Notes under the pieces: model-generated
Database searches by the model: none
The model's input: only the letters and a program-made list of their open reading frames with translations
Told to the model about the DNA's origin: nothing
Made by a program: the position numbers and the translations under genes
NCBI RefSeq assembly: GCF_949987535.1
Contig: NC_080082.1
Coordinates: forward strand, 28,809,164-28,873,163
Source of the DNA: Balaenoptera acutorostrata
Taxonomy: Eukaryota > Chordata > Mammalia > Artiodactyla > Balaenopteridae
Direction of reading: 5' to 3'
Length of the DNA stretch: 64,000 nucleotides
In this document: one piece after another, positions 37,371-51,800 of the stretch
Layout of the letters: the number at the start of each line of letters is the position of its first letter
Numbering within the stretch: the first letter of the stretch is position 1

Positions 37371-39914
37371 ATCATATAACAAACACCCAAACTTCCAAGA
37401 TTTTCATCACTGGGTAAAGAAAGAATATAAGAAGTAGGACTCACTATGATCCAGAAGGAGAAGGTCACCTTTGAAAATGGGGACATGTCATTCCTGTAGG
37501 GCACTGGTGAGGGGTGCAAGGATGTGTAGCACACCACCCCTGCCAACACAATGTAGGCATATAACTACTAGATGCCTCTTCCTAGTTCTACACCAAGGCA
37601 TCAAGCTGGGGCTGCTTAGCACATCTGGTTGCTGCACTTGGAGAATAAGGCCAAGGTTAAGGTCTGCAATCCTGTGAGGGCCATTTAAGTCTCTGTGCTG
37701 CAAAGCCAGTTCTGTCCCTTTTAGAGGGCCCAGGGCATCCCTGCTATCTATCTCTGGCCATCGAGGAAAGGAAAGCATCTGTCCAGCTGAGTTATTGGGA
37801 GATTCCATGGAGAAGGGGAGCAAGTAGTAAGGGCATAATACAAATGAGTAAAATAAAAAATGATGGTCATTTAGTCAACTAGGGAGGGAAAATGCTTTTC
37901 AGCAGAAATGCCCCCTCCTCCCAGATCCAGCAGAGCCCTGCAATAACCTTTTGGGGTTGTGTAAGCAGCTTTCCCCTGCTGGTCACAAGAGGTCTGGGGA
38001 GAGGATGTGACTTGCTCAGCACTGACACCTCACCACTTCCAGAAAACTAGCCAGAGCCTGCACCCTAGTGATGCAGCAGGGTGTGCCATGCTGCAGTCGC
38101 TGGACCTCTGCTGGCCATCCTCTCTCTCCACTCCTGGGGAGGGGGGCAGAGGAGCAAGAAAATTAGAAACCCAGAGAGGGAGGGAGAGCAGCCAGCCAAC
38201 CGCTCTCAGAATGCTGAGGTGGCCCCACAGGAGAAAGCAAGGACAGCAACTCTGAGCATTTTATCTCCTCTCCCTGCCCCCAAAACCCGTACCCCTGCCC
38301 CACCCTGCCCCAAACTAGCATACTTGCTAGAGCCACCCTTTGGGGACACAAGAAGAGGGAGGATTCTAAAGAGAAAACTTTTCAATCTAGCTTTGCAAAT
38401 GGAATAAACAGTGTGCCAAAGTATGTGTGGCTTCAAAAATCAGCTGAAGAACCCTCTCCTTACCCAAAGGTATGAACAGATCTAAAAAATATTAATCCCA
38501 TAGCCACTCTTAGGTGATGGAAATATAAGATAAGGAGGATACACTAAGGGATGATAAAAATGTTTTAATGTCTTTGGGAAACTGATTTCCATCTTGGAGA
38601 TGGATTAGTCCACGTTCAAAGAACTTTGAGTACTAAAACCGCACTGCAATATAAAATGGGAATGCATCAATCACGGCCTCTATCATGGCCAAAGTCCCCT
38701 CCCACTGCCCCCCAAAACCACTCTAAAAGAACTTATTAAAAGAACCCCGTATTATTTAAAAAAAATACAGGTTTCCTGCTTTGTCAGATCTAGTGTCTTT
38801 TCCCTTTGGCAACAGGAGACAAAAGCAAGATTTGGGGGCTATGAGAAAGACAGACAGCAGAGGGTGTGTCTCTGAGGCAGTCAGGTGGGAGCTGAGTGGT
38901 TTTTGCCAGGCAGGTTTCCACAGCACTCAGGATTAAGCCTGAGTTCTACTTAGCAAGCATAAGGAACGCCGTTAGTCAAGACAATGTTTGGGAACCACGT
39001 GTCATGTTAATTCCCTGCTGGTACACGGTGTCAGTCATTTACACTGCAGTCGAAAAATCACAGCTCCTCCCGCTCTGCAGCACTGTTTATGCTGATGGGA
39101 TTGGAGCACTGATCATCATGGCTGTCACAGAAAACGGAGCTTTGGTTTTGTTGCAGTTTCTTCTTATTCAGAAATTCTTTTTCAAAAATTCATTTGTCCG
39201 GAGACCACTAAAACAACAGACTTTCTCTTTTATAACTTCCCGTTGCCTTAAATGGAATCTGTCATGGTACCCCTTTGCTAACAGTACTTGGGATTTCACA
39301 CTCTCTTAATTAAGTTTGGAAGCATTTTGACTTTGCCTTGTCAGAGCTGAGGGAATACTGCAGGATGCACTACCACTGTCACCACGGGCACAGAAAACAT
39401 AAAACACTGCTTAGCTAAAATGGCAAATACAAGCAACAGGGAAGGAGAGGGCAATACCACTTTTCAAACACAAATTGCCCCAAACTTACAGGGAGCTAAA
39501 ACCTTTCACCCAGCTCATGCACACTAGGAGGAGAAGGGGCAACCCTGCACTGTGGGACCTAGAGATAAAGGAGTGATGTGCTGGGAGGACATGTCAGAAT
39601 GCCTGTGCCCATCCCGGAAGACAAGCACTTCGCCCTTCATGTGGAGCAACACAGTGAATCTAAAAAGCTTGACTTGCAGGATATATCTTGTTTTAATTGT
39701 TTGGTTATAAATGTATATCATCTACAAAAAAGGACCAGGAGGACTCCAAGCACAGCTCAATAAGCCATTTCCGGTAAGACTGAGAAGGAACATCTCTGTG
39801 AGTAGGTTGCTAAAGCAAAGACAGACTTTGCTGTAAGCTCAATCCATTAGATCCATCACCAACTAGTAAGCCCACAAAGAGAAAGAGTCAAATGCAAGCA
39901 GAGGCACAGCACAG

Positions 39915-40040
39915 ATTACGAGTCTGATGGCGTAGATTTAGGCAAAATTGACTGCTTTCCAGATGTACGACCTTGAGAAGCTGTTTAATGACAGTAAACC
40001 TTGCTTTACTTGACTGTAAGATGAGCTGACTGCACTACAT
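39915..40040 (+). repeat. MIR SINE fragment
   Basis: The sequence 'acgaccttgagaagctgttt' and 'aaaccttgctttacttgact gtaagatgagctgactgcac' matches the MIR core. Confidence 0.6.
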
Positions 40041-43000
40041 CAACTCTAAGGCCAGCTCCAGAAATTCCAACTCCATGAGAGGTGGGAACAGGTAAGAAAT
40101 TAGCATTGTCATGACTATAGTTCACTTCTAAAATAATCCATACCTTAAAACCACCCAAGAAATACAATAAACTTTGTTTTTGAAGGCAGCCAACATATAT
40201 TTAATATTTAAAATAACCAAAGCCCACAGAGAGCTAGAACAAAGTATTTTCATAGGAATGCTAGTTTCATCTTGCCATAAAGGAGAAGCATACTGTCCTG
40301 TTTTTTCAAAATTCATCCTATATTGAAAGGAGTACATTTTCACAATTAAAAAAAGAAGAAAGCACAAAGCAAGGAAATTCAGAAGTATTAATAGAAAATA
40401 GCTATTTAAAATTTTATTTTATCCATATTTTTCACCAATTTCTTGAAAGCAACAATCAGAAGCTATCTAGATATAAGTGCTAATTAAGTCTTTAGTTCAG
40501 GAAAATCTCAAAATTTCTATCTTCTAACAGAATAAAAAGTAATTGTAAATTGGCAGGGCAGTGCTGCTAGAGGTATCTTCAAATTTGATTGAAGGAAAAT
40601 GACCCATGCGGTCCACCTCTTCTCTCAGTGTTCCTGGTGACGCCATTTTACTCCTTCCTCACTGCCATCTTAGTGCCACGAACGTCTCATAGCGGGCTGG
40701 CCAACAGGCTTGCTTATCTACATTATGGCACTGCCAGAGCATTCAAAGGTTTGGTATGAATATATTTTTTGCAGCAAAAAGAACCAACCCCTGACTCTTT
40801 ACTACCAGCCAGGCTAAAGTTTCCAGATTGAAGAGGTTTAGGAATCCCCTACAAGTACCAGAAAGGAGAGCCTCTTCCGAGTAGCCAAACTTGAGTAGAC
40901 CATGATGGGGGCAAAGAATATGGGAAGCAACTGGGTCTCTGCTATGTCCTCAGAGTACCTGGTACACAGCTTACAGAAAGCCAGAGAAAGAAAATAAGAT
41001 CAGAATCTTCAACCAAGTTTTACTTTAAAAATTTCAAAGGAAGGCTCTGTGATAACCCTTTATGTCATCCAACCATTTATGCAAGCAAAGATGCAGTTAA
41101 AATGGGAGTTCTAATTTGCTGCCCTGAAAGTCTTATTTCAAAGTGCAAGCCTTGTAAAAACCAAAGGAAAAGAATCCCTTTGCATTCCATTATATAGTAA
41201 ACAATTAATATATTAAATGTCCTTCTCAGGATTAACAAAATTATATGGAGATCTAGGCTCTTATGCTACAAGCATAAGATTAATGCAAGATTTATGGAAT
41301 CTTTGTGGGATTCTAACCAGGGCTTAGGAAAACTGAGCCTTCTTATTTCAATGAAAAGACTGATGTGAAAATCCTCCTCTCCCCTAGTTTCAAAGACATC
41401 TCCTAATTAGAGAAAACAGCATTCAGTGAGCAGGATGAACAACAGCTAGTGCAACAAGACTTGGAAGAACAGCTGGCTTTATCAATTTGATATCAAGTTA
41501 AAAGGTATCTAGTTCTGTGAAGATTCAACTCCTGAAACAGCTACTAAAGCATTTTGAGCAAATTCTTCATGGTACAGTTTACTGTAAAATACACTTACTA
41601 TAAATTCCTCAGGGTTAAGTGCCTTTAAAAAGATAAACACACAAATCAAAGTTAAAATCCACTTGTTTCCTCTTAGTAACAGCATAAAGGAACAAAGGAA
41701 TAAGCTGAGTCAAATCCAATTAATTTTAAGAATCAAGATTTCTAAGCTTACAATCACAAACAAGAGTTTTCCACAAGTAGCTTTGAAGTCATGACTATTA
41801 ATTAAACAGAAGGCACTAAAAATTATACCCATTAATGAGAGTGAAAGCCCTCAATCTACTGATCTTTTAAGATAAAATCTTCTTTTGTTAAAACATTTTT
41901 CTTATATATTTTAATCAGCTATTATAGATCATTAACATGGAAGCATTTTCTTAAAAAAAAACCAAAAACAATAAAAACCCTAAAATCCAGCAATTTTCTT
42001 CATAAATGGAAAATAAACTATAAAAGACAGTGAAAAGAAGCCTGGACTCTCTTAAATACACCATATTTAGATTTCTTTTTTCTCTCAAGTGTCATTTTCA
42101 TCTTTGACTACTGATAAATTCATACCTCTCATTAACTTAAATTACCAATGAATATTTAATTAAAAACATGTATTAAAACCACTCACAAAACCTATATTTC
42201 AAGTATATATACATATATATATATACACACCAATATATATCACACCTGGTTTCTAGCACATACATTAAAAAATACATCTAACAATCTGTATTATACCTTT
42301 AATATTTGCAGTGTTCATTTTAAAGTCTATTTTTCCCATTCAACCAAAGACAAATTTTCAACCTCCCACCACTTTATGAGTATGAGAAATACTTACTGTA
42401 GACAAAAGGATTCCATTTTCTTTCTGGGAATGCACTCCACCCTCCTACAGAACTCTTTTATGCAGTGTGCAATTTCATTTTCTGAGTTTTACAGTAACAA
42501 AGCTCTCGTGCCACAGAACCTAATGTAAATGAAATGGCCCTGCAGCTGCCTTCAAAACCCAGCTCACCTCAACCATGATACAGCTAATTGTTAAAAATGG
42601 TGGCTGAGACATTTTCCATACATTAAATTAAGGAGCTCTGATGAAGGCACTGGCATCCTCCCACTTCAGACAAAGGAAAATAATTTGCGACTGTACCAAG
42701 GCACGGATAACTGAGTCATCTCCCATACAGGGTCAGTGTTAGAGGTTTCCTCCATCTTTACAAAATGCAAACCACAGCTCATTGTCTCATCCCAGAAATC
42801 AATTCTCAGTAATGCTGCACTGGGTCAGAGTTTTAAAGGAATCTTAGTCATGGGTAAATCCAGACCTCCAATGCCGAGACAAGTGAATTCTCACAGTTCC
42901 TCTCCCTTCCCTGAGCAGCTCTCTTCTATTCCCCACTTGACAGCTCCTCAAGTCTTCCTATTGTTAAGAGTACAGAAAGTCCCACACCTCTGAAGGGAGC

Positions 43001-44149
43001 TAAATCTCTCAACTAGGTGAGCAGTTTCCAAGTCCATGCTTCGGAAAGAAGTCCAGACCCTACAGGTCCCATGATACAAATACATTCCTTGGGGTAAAAG
43101 CTATACATCATTGTCTTTTTTTTGGGGGGGGTGCTTGTTTTTAAGGGAAGACAACAATCAAGCTGCTTTTAAATGCAGAATTAAAAGTATTTTATCTCTG
43201 ATATTAATCAAGGTATTAATAAAAGTGGTATAGGCAACATTTATAATTTTACCACCCTCCAGATAATGCTTACGTGACTTGGGAAGTTTTTCACTTCACT
43301 TACACAAATCACATTCTCTGCACCAAAAATTGGAAGTATACTTAAAGCATTCATATCACACTCTTTTGAGGATGAATTTAGGATAGGAAAAGTAACTATC
43401 TTAATTCAAATCACCTACATTTGATAATACTTAAGAATCCACATTTTAAAGCCTTATGCTAAAGCATTTCTTGTGAGGTAATTCCAGATATATCAAATAG
43501 TACTTTTTCCCTATAACAAAACATAAATGACTGAATTCCTTGGTAAAGCATTCTACGCACACACACACACACTCACCTACAATCCCAAAGAAGGATCTGA
43601 TTTTAGAAAAGAAAAATTCTATTTTAATATTTTACCTCTTGTAAGAATTCTGTACTTCATATGCATCTTTTCAAAAAAATCCTAAAGAAAGACCACACTA
43701 CTTACTACTTAAAGATGAAGCCTGCAAAAATCCTAAATAACCAACTATTTAAATCTTTAAGCAAATGTTTCTCTGCCCCACCCAACAGATTTTTTTTAAA
43801 GAAAAATGTAGAATGACAGGGCACAAATCTGAATAATTCTCAGAAGAATCAAGTACTTTTTCTATTGAATGAGTTAAATGCTTCTGAATTCATCTCAAAA
43901 TTTTAAGCAAACCGAGACTTTGTCTTTCAGAGGTACTGCAACTACATGCTATCAATGTATTTACTAGGGCGCAATAATCTGAATTTCTTTACGAAACATA
44001 GGCAATCCTACCTGCAGCTCTCAAATTTAAGGAGTTAAGACCGGTCGACGCTGTTGGTCACGCAGCTCTTCCATACCTTCTGTGTGGGATGAGCTCTGCT
44101 GGAACCAGTGCTCAAGTTTTTCCCACTTCGAACAGCCAGAATTGAGAGG

Positions 44150-44215
44150 GGGAAGGAGGGGAGAGGAGAGAGAGGAAAGAGAGAGAGAAGAGAGAGAAAG
44201 AAGAAAAAGGAAAAG
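44150..44215 (+). repeat. (GA)n-rich purine tract
   Basis: Runs of GAGAGA/GGAAAGA on the + strand, all purine. Sense for NUP93 is CT-rich. Confidence 0.9.
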
Positions 44216-47200
44216 AGAACACCCTGCAAATGCTGATATGACTGAAGCACTAAAGAGTCTAATTAGACAATGAGATTGCAGGGACCCCTTAAAAAGGGTG
44301 CACACAGCCCCTGGGCGCAGCATCATCATTTGTGCTGCTCCACACAAATTCAGAGAAGTCAGCCATCAGTTTGAAAGCACAAACTGATGGGAGTAACAGT
44401 TTATAGGTTACAGAAGGGTATTTTATTGTTAACGGACTGTACCAAGTTAAGATTTAAGAGGGGGAGAGACAACATGTAGGCAAGGAATGCTATGATACTT
44501 TTTTTTTTTTTGACCCAAGCCACTGCAATTACTCTGATGTGAATTTTTGATGACTTCCGACATCTTGCATGGTTAATAATCGCTTCAGCTGTCATGTTTG
44601 GTTAATGTGGAAAATGCATTTGCTGCATTGTGATGCAGTGCTGTGGCCACAGATTGTAACACCAGTTGTGAAGCTGGTCCCTTAACTGAGCAGCAGGAAT
44701 TTGCACATGCCATGATGCTAAAATAAATGGTGGTTAAAAGATTTTATACAGCAGCAGGCAGATTCTGCCATTTTAGCCTACGGAATTTGTAGATCCAACA
44801 TCCACAAGCATCTCAGATCACTGTACCCTCATCAAGTGCACTGTCCTTCAAACAGAACAGTAAATTCACCATCTTATATGTTTGGCCTCTCAGTAGTTAA
44901 AATATTTCGATACTGTTTAAATAACTATTCAGATTAATTACAGCTTTGAACAGAACCGAGGTTATTTGCATTTCAGGAATATACAGCCAATGAAACTGTC
45001 AGTGACACAGGAAAATGCAGACCTTTTATTAACATATGCTCAGCTCAACTGTCACTTCTCTGTATAACATTTAGGGAAAAATATATGATGTGTAAATAAT
45101 GAATATTCCCATACTACCGTAATGGTTTTTTAAAATGTTCCTCAGAAAGGGATTTTTTTTCCTCCGAGTTTTAATACATAACCTGAAAATTAAAGACTAC
45201 ATCAAAATACTAACATGTGTTTTTTATTGTCACTAAAAGAAATTCAATGCAGCAAACAACTGTGCAATTACAGGAAAGCTTGTGCAAAAGCAGAGATGAA
45301 ACCGCACTGAGAACCAGGCACCAGATGATTAAAGTCAGGCCAGTAAGGTAGTGGACAGTCATTATGGTGCAGATTGCAAAAGAAAAATCGAGAAAAAGAC
45401 CCTTCCATCTTCAAAAACAAAACCCACAAACCCTATGATGCAATGTGTTGGCTGCAAAACCAATACCTATACTGCGGAACCTGAAGGACACATGATTTGC
45501 CAATTTCAAAACACATTTTTATACAAATATTAACTTGGCTACTTAGTATCTAGAATTTGGCTACTTAAGGTTCTTATTCATCTATAATAATCATTCTGGT
45601 ATTTAAAGAAGCAGAACCAGGTTACAGACTTTGCTGCTTTAAAAGATAAATAACTAATATAATCAACTTGTATTTCTTACATCAGAACTTTTGCCAATTA
45701 AATGTTCATAGTTGAGATGTTTCAGACATTTCTGCCCTGAAAAAAATAAAACTAAAGGGAAAAAGAATGAACATAAGAACACACTGGTGTCTGAACAGTG
45801 AATAACAATGAAAGAACTTATGTTACGAACATAAAAATCAACCCATGATTTCCTTTGTTTTATTCATTGTGATAGCACCAAATGCATAATTTGGAGGTGC
45901 ATGTGTTAACAAGAGCTGTAAAGCTGAAGAGCTTTCTAGTTTTGTTTCTTCTCCTAACTTAAAATTAACTGCACCAACAGTGCTATTTGGTGCCACAGCA
46001 GATGTCACAGTAGTTGTAGCTAACACTCAACAATTCAAGCTTTTTTGTTCCAGACCCAATACAAGATAGAACTAGCAGCTCAAAACCGCACAAGGAGGGA
46101 GAGAGGGATCGTGTTGGGGGTAGCTTTGAAATTAACCAGGCTCAGCTTATGCTCCAATTACTGAACAAAAGACAATCCTGGGGGACCTCTCTCTGAACCA
46201 GTGCAAGAAGCAAACTCTTTTGTTTCTGATCAAATAAATACAGCATTGGAACACAGCAGATATGCAGCAATAGGAGTCTCTGCCTGGGGATGGAAGGGGC
46301 AAGAAAAAAAAGAACTCAAAGACCCCAGTGTGGTTACAGTCAAACCACTTCACTGACGGTTAAACCCTATTCCTGAGGGAGACATCTGAAGTTCACTACA
46401 CCGGACGGAGAAAACCCCCTTCAATTACTTAAAACACCCACATCATGGAGCCACACTTCTCCATGCCACTATAGCCAAAGAAATACATTCAGAGGATATA
46501 TCTTTATGCTAGAATAAACCATAAGCCAGCTCAGCCTCAGTCTTCCCCAGTCTATGAATATCCCAAGGAGACCAGATGAGCTGCAGAATATTCTGACTGC
46601 AAAGGACCTCGAGCAGAGACTACTGAGAAGTGTTAACTAACCTGCCTCAGACTCCAAGCCCGAATAAGTATGTGGAGGTCATCAAAACGCTGGACAGAAG
46701 CCACCTTACAAAGGAGGTACTTTTCCAATTGATTTATCACTAGATGAATTAATCCATTCCTAAATGCCTATTTGGTAGTCCACTGTTTAATTCTGTGTTG
46801 TGGCTTTATACAGCCCTAAGCAAAAACTAAAACAAAGAGAAAAGGACAGACAAGTAGTGGACTCAGCACTTATTAATATAAGGGACATAAATGCGCCTGC
46901 TTATACAAATGCAAAGATGATGTCTGATTCTTTCTACCAAAGGGGATCGATATGATCTTTTCAAAATCCTCTGTACACTGCACCATTCTGAACTACAACA
47001 GCAGCTAATTTGTACATCAGATACACACACACTCTATGTAAAAAATGTAGACACCCAAGTATAAAGACAGATGGATCTTACTACCACAATGACCAAAGTG
47101 TATTAGGTCTTTGTGTATTTGAAAGATCTCCAAATTTCAGGTGAGGGCTTGAATTTTTAAACAGTATTCCATATAAAATTCTAATAAAGTATGCCTTTAG

Positions 47201-47674
47201 ATAGTTCCTTAGAATTCACTGTAATGAGAATCTTTAATAGAAGTTTCAAGTTTGTTGTTTTTATTTCCATCTCTCTACAGATTCTCCCAATTAGTCCATT
47301 AAAGAACTTCTTAGCAAAGTACAGGTGTAGGACCAAGAAAGAAAGAAAAAATTTTCCGAAAATAGTAGGAACACTTCCTCCAACTTAAGATATCCAGGTT
47401 CCAAAGACTCTCAGACTTTCTCCCTCATGTAGCTAACTGGTTTGAAAGATCTGAGAAGGGAAAAAAAAAAAGGAGGAGGGGAAACAGTTCCAATTTCCTT
47501 AGGCCCATGCTTGAAACACACCAAGGATGAGGAGACATTTTTTAAGGGGTGGCATTAGCACTCCTTTTAAAAAAAAACAAAAACCTGTTACCATTAACAA
47601 ATAAGATTATAGAATAGAAAAAGGAAGCCACTGAAATTCTATGGTTCAAGTAGAATTATAATAATCACTAGGTG

Positions 47675-47826
47675 GGGACTTCCCTGGCGGTCCAATGGTT
47701 AAGAATCCATGCTTCCACTGCAGGGAGCATGGGGTCAATCCCTGGTCGGGAAACTTAAGATCCCGCATGCTGCGCGGTGCAGCCAAAACTAACTAACTAA
47801 CTAAAATAAAATAAAATAAATAAAAA
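47675..47826 (+). mobile_element. Short tRNA-derived SINE (CHR-2-like)
   Basis: The head 'ggacttccctggcggtccaa' is followed by 'ggggtcaatccctggtcggg', 'aagatcccgcatgctgcgcg' and an (ACTA)n/(AAAAT)n tail. A perfect 12-bp target duplication, aatcactaggtg, lies at 47663-47674 and 47827-47838. Confidence 0.95.
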
Positions 47827-48399
47827 AATCACTAGGTGAAGTTCAAGTGCACAACTGTAAAGCTCTAAAGTACATTAACAATATGCAGGGCTCTAACCCA
47901 GAAATCAAACTTTTACAGAACGCTGGTTAGCTGTGTTCTGCCTTCTGCCAGGGTCACTGGGCTGCTGGGAAGATCAAGTAATATCACTGGTGGGTTAAGT
48001 GCTTTTAAGAGTTAAAAATGAGAGGCCACGTGAGGTCGGGCAGTCACTGTCCCCTACTTGCGAGTCTTCTGAGGCACAGCGGGCTCCCAGTTCCCTTCCC
48101 AGCCTCCATCACCAACCTCCTCCTGGCTCCTCTCTCCTTACTGAGACCTTGGTCCCTTGCCCCATGCTATACGCTTCCCGTCCTGTACAGTCATTTGCAC
48201 TGCCACAACTCTTACCTCTAGACCAGTGGCTCTGGAAAATTCTGTCTGGAGCTATTTTCTGAGCAGTGATTCTTATCCTACCTTTAAGTGTTTCAGGGGC
48301 ATTTCCATGGTGATGTCTTGCCAGAACATCAAAAACTGAAACAAAATCTCAACTCTCAATCTAGTTAACCTTGGTAATTCCTCAGCTTCACCAACAGCA

Positions 48400-49130
48400 C
48401 CAATCCTTCTCTTGCCACAAACCTTGAGTTATTTCTGAACATCCTTCTTAAGCCCATCAGGCACCAAGTGCGGCAGATGTTTTATTCCAAATGTCTCTCA
48501 CATATCTTTTCCTCTCCGCTTTCTCGGCCACCAACCTGGTCCTGGCCATCATCACTGTGCCTGGATTACTGCAATTGCCTCTGAACAACACCGCAGCAGG
48601 TATCCTTCCACTGGCCATGCTAACTTCCTTAAGTGTTTCCACACCTTCCCTCCTTCCGTGTTGACATTTACCTACTCCAAAACTTTTAACAGCATGTACT
48701 GCCTACACTCCACTGCTTGGCAGTCACTCCTTTCACATTTGATCCCCCCCTCACTGACAGACTTTATTTCTTAGCACATAACTTCTATTCTCATCTCCCT
48801 GACCTTGTTCAGGTTATTACTCTCATATCTTCTTTCACTTCCTGCAGGCTAAGCCCATTTAATCTTTCAAGGCCTATTGGGATCCTGACTATCCCAGGGG
48901 ATCATCCCCAATCACCCTTGAAGTCATTCGTCATTACCCCCTTCCTCTCCTCTGAACTCCGTATGGCATGTAGAATCTCATGTCATTCCCATTCAGTTTT
49001 GCCAGTCACTTTACACTGTCTTGGACAGTTTGACCCTATTATAGGAATGTTAGTCTGGGCTCTCCAGGTAGAAAACAAGGAGCTTCTAGGGGGCAGTATC
49101 CAGAATTTATGTTTATTCTAATTGTCATCA
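48400..49130 (+). repeat. L2 LINE fragment, degenerate
   Basis: A long C/T-rich stretch resembles the L2 3' region: 'ccaacctggtcctggccatc', 'ctggattactgcaattgcct' and 'aatctttcaaggcctattgg'. There are stops in all frames. Confidence 0.5.
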
Positions 49131-50040
49131 GTGCCTACCATCGTGCTGTCCTTAATGGGCATGCAACAAACCACTTCATTGATTTTCATTAGTGTTCACC
49201 AGGCCCCACCCAGGGAGATGGAAGCATCTACTTAAAGGGGAGCTAAATATTACTTTGGCTTATTGTTTGTTCTTTCAAATCTCTTCAGCTCCTTGAGATA
49301 ACTGCAGCCTTAGGTATTAAGACAGATGCTGAGGTGGTTCTTGGCCAATGTGCAGAGGCACCAAATTCTTCTTTGTGACTAAGCAATATTACCAACAGTA
49401 TTCAATTCCCAAAGTCGGCTTCCTTCTCAGTTGCATCTAGAGCCAAGGAGATTCCGGGAAAATGAGATGGTCCTAGCCAAAGTCAGTGGTGTGGTATTCA
49501 CAGCTGATCTGTCCTGACAAATCAGCTGAGAATGAAAAAGCAACCTGCTAATTTTATCAATGACATTTCGCCTTGAGTATTAAGTGAGGACCACTAGATT
49601 TACGCAGTCACTAAAGAGTCAGAGGATGTCTGCACATCTTTTTTAGCAGTAAAACAAATTAATGTCCACTCTCTGTTGCTCATATGCAAACTTGTCTGCT
49701 CAGGGGTCAAGAAACAACAGGGAGAAGAAAGCTCTCTGCCTGAGAAGCTGATGAGTTCCTGCTGCCCCAGAGCAGGGCTCCGCTTTGGTAAGCCTATAAG
49801 CCAAAAGGGGTGGGAACACGGTTTAGAAGTGGGCCAGAAACTTTAAGGCAGGTAGGTGAAGGTAATTTCAGAAGTAAGATTTCCACTTTAAACATGTTTT
49901 TGGGAAGTAGTTCCTCAGTTAAGTGCAGTTACTAATGGGAATGGGCTAAAATGGGAGGAGGAAGCAGCTCTCCTCAAATATTCCTCCAGGGCAATTCACT
50001 GCAGTCCAAAGTTTCAGAAATTCAGAATGAGAGCTCTCTG

Positions 50041-50111
50041 TCAGTCTGGTTCTGGGTCTGGGTCTGTCTCTCTCTCTCACACACACACACACAGACACAC
50101 ACACACTCACA
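50041..50111 (+). repeat. (TC)n(AC)n compound microsatellite
   Basis: Interrupted GGGTCT units, then TCTCTCTC, then two ACACACAC runs separated by a G. Confidence 0.9.
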
Positions 50112-50718
50112 GCATCTAATATTTAGATAAAGGGAACAAGAGATTTTGGCAAGAACTTGTCGACTATATGAAGAACTTCTACCTCAATAATAATAAATGA
50201 AATAATACAGTAAATACAGACTCATTTTTGTTGTAGCCATAAAATTTCAGGGGTGACTCATTTCCCTTGTGGCATAGATTAAGAAAATAAGGCACAGAGA
50301 AACTCAGATTCTCACAGGTCCAGGTCCTGGGTTCAGGGCCTGAGTTCTCTGCATAGCACTATGGGACACTGTACCAACAAAACCTGGCTGGGTGTGTGCT
50401 TGATGGACTCTATTTCATGGAATCTGAAGTTCTTACATGGAGGATGATGGTGGATAGAAAAGAACAGCTTCTGGCTTGCTAGTTTTGTTACCAATGTACT
50501 TTACACAACAGATGTATTTCTTACCAGGTTGATTGTAAATAGAACTCTTTTAAACAACTTCTATTTTAAATTCAGTAGGGAAGCTGTTATTTGAAGGAAT
50601 ACTAAAGCTAAATATCGCCCCACGATTTCTTCAATAAATGCAGATATTCAGAGTTTGGATTTGCTTCCTAAAGCAATGTCTATCATATTATTACTATTAT
50701 TTTAGATAAAAGACACTG

Positions 50719-50992
50719 GGGCTTCCCTGGTGGCGCAGTGGTTGAGAATCTGCCTGCCAATGCAGGGGACACGGGTTCGAGCCCCGGTCTGGGAAGATCC
50801 CACATGCCACGGAGCAACTGGGCCCGTGAGCCACAATTACTGAGCCTGCGCGTCTGGAGCCTGTGCTCCGCAACAAGAGAGGCCGCGACAGTGAGAGGCC
50901 CGCGCACCGCGATGAAGAGTGGTCCCCACTCGCCGCAACTGGAGAAAGCCCTCGCACAGAAACGAAGACTCAACACAGTCATAAATAAATAA
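50719..50992 (+). mobile_element. CHR-type SINE (young subfamily)
   Basis: Full-length, with an intact B box (gggttcgagccc) and the 'gcgacagtgagaggcccgcg' body. The flanking duplication is imperfect (ataaaagacactg at 50706-50718 against ataaaagaacgtg at about 50993-51005). CpG content is high, so it is young. Open frames across it are SINE translations. Confidence 0.92.
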
Positions 50993-51479
50993 ATAAAAGA
51001 ACGTGAATTTCTTAAAAAAAAAAAAGCAAACTGGGCTATTCATTTCAGTAACAGTCAAGGGGTCTTAGTTTGCATTCAATTTCCAATCAGTTTCTCAATC
51101 TATTTCATCTGAAGTCTCCACATTACCCACTATAAAAAAAAAAATACCTATTAAAAAAAAAAGACACTAAAACCTCAATTTTCATGCAATTTTTTGCTGC
51201 ATATTATTTACTATTTCTGTTATTAACTAGAAAACCCTGATGAGGCCAGAAATTGATTAAGAAAAAAAAAAAAAGACTCCACAGTAGAAAAGGATTACTA
51301 AAATTACTCAATCCTCAATGTAATTTAAACAAGGGAAAACCTGTATATATTTCATTATCTGGTCAGAATTTCAAATTCACTGAGGTACTGCACCCTCCAC
51401 ATCTCTACAACAGGAACATGAGGATCTGCAATTCTAAAACAGTTTTTTGAAAACTAGGCTGATTTTAAAATCTGCTCTT

Positions 51480-51800
51480 GGGGCTTCCCTGGTGGCGCAG
51501 TGGTTGAGAATCTGCCTGCCGATGCAGGGGACATGGGTTCGAGCCCTGGTCTGGGAAGATCCCACATGCCACGGAGTGACTAGGCCCGTGAGCCACAACT
51601 ACTGAGCCTGCGTGTCTGGAGCCTGTGCTCCGCAACAAGAGAGGCCACGATAGTGAGAGGCCTGCACACCGCGATGAAGAGTGGCCCTCGCTTGCCACAA
51701 CTAGAGAAAGCCCTTGCACAGAAACGAAGACCCAACACAGCCAAAAATAAATAAATAAATAAATAAATAAATTTTTAAAAATAAATAAATAAAATAAAAT
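51480..51800 (+). mobile_element. CHR-type SINE (young subfamily)
   Basis: Full-length, with a long (AAAT)n/(AAAAT)n tail. A perfect 13-bp duplication, aaaatctgctctt, lies at 51467-51479 and 51801-51813. It has the same orientation as the copy 490 bp to its left. Confidence 0.95.

Noticed and set aside
37200..37549. Poly-Ser/Pro minus-strand frames over the polypurine tract (and similar at 55179-55382 and 58343-58642)
   Set aside because: They are translations of simple repeats with no coding evidence.
38896..39309. 137-codon + strand open frame
   Set aside because: It has no known domain, no splice or Kozak support, and sits in unique intronic sequence. It is long, but within chance for 64 kb searched in six frames.
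45838..46026. 62-codon minus-strand frame with protein-like composition (ATTTVTSAVAPNSTVGAVNF)
   Set aside because: I considered a processed pseudogene fragment but could not name a parent. There is no poly-A tail or target duplication. A tblastn search would decide.
50683..50982. Repeated 70-140-codon frames with 'SSSRCAGLSLSRPLLL' and 'GGAVVENLPANAGDTGSSPG' type products (also at 18262-18702, 25074-25311, 29041-29550, 51465-51818, 55505-55809)
   Set aside because: These are translations of CHR SINE sequence in either direction, recurring wherever a SINE lies.
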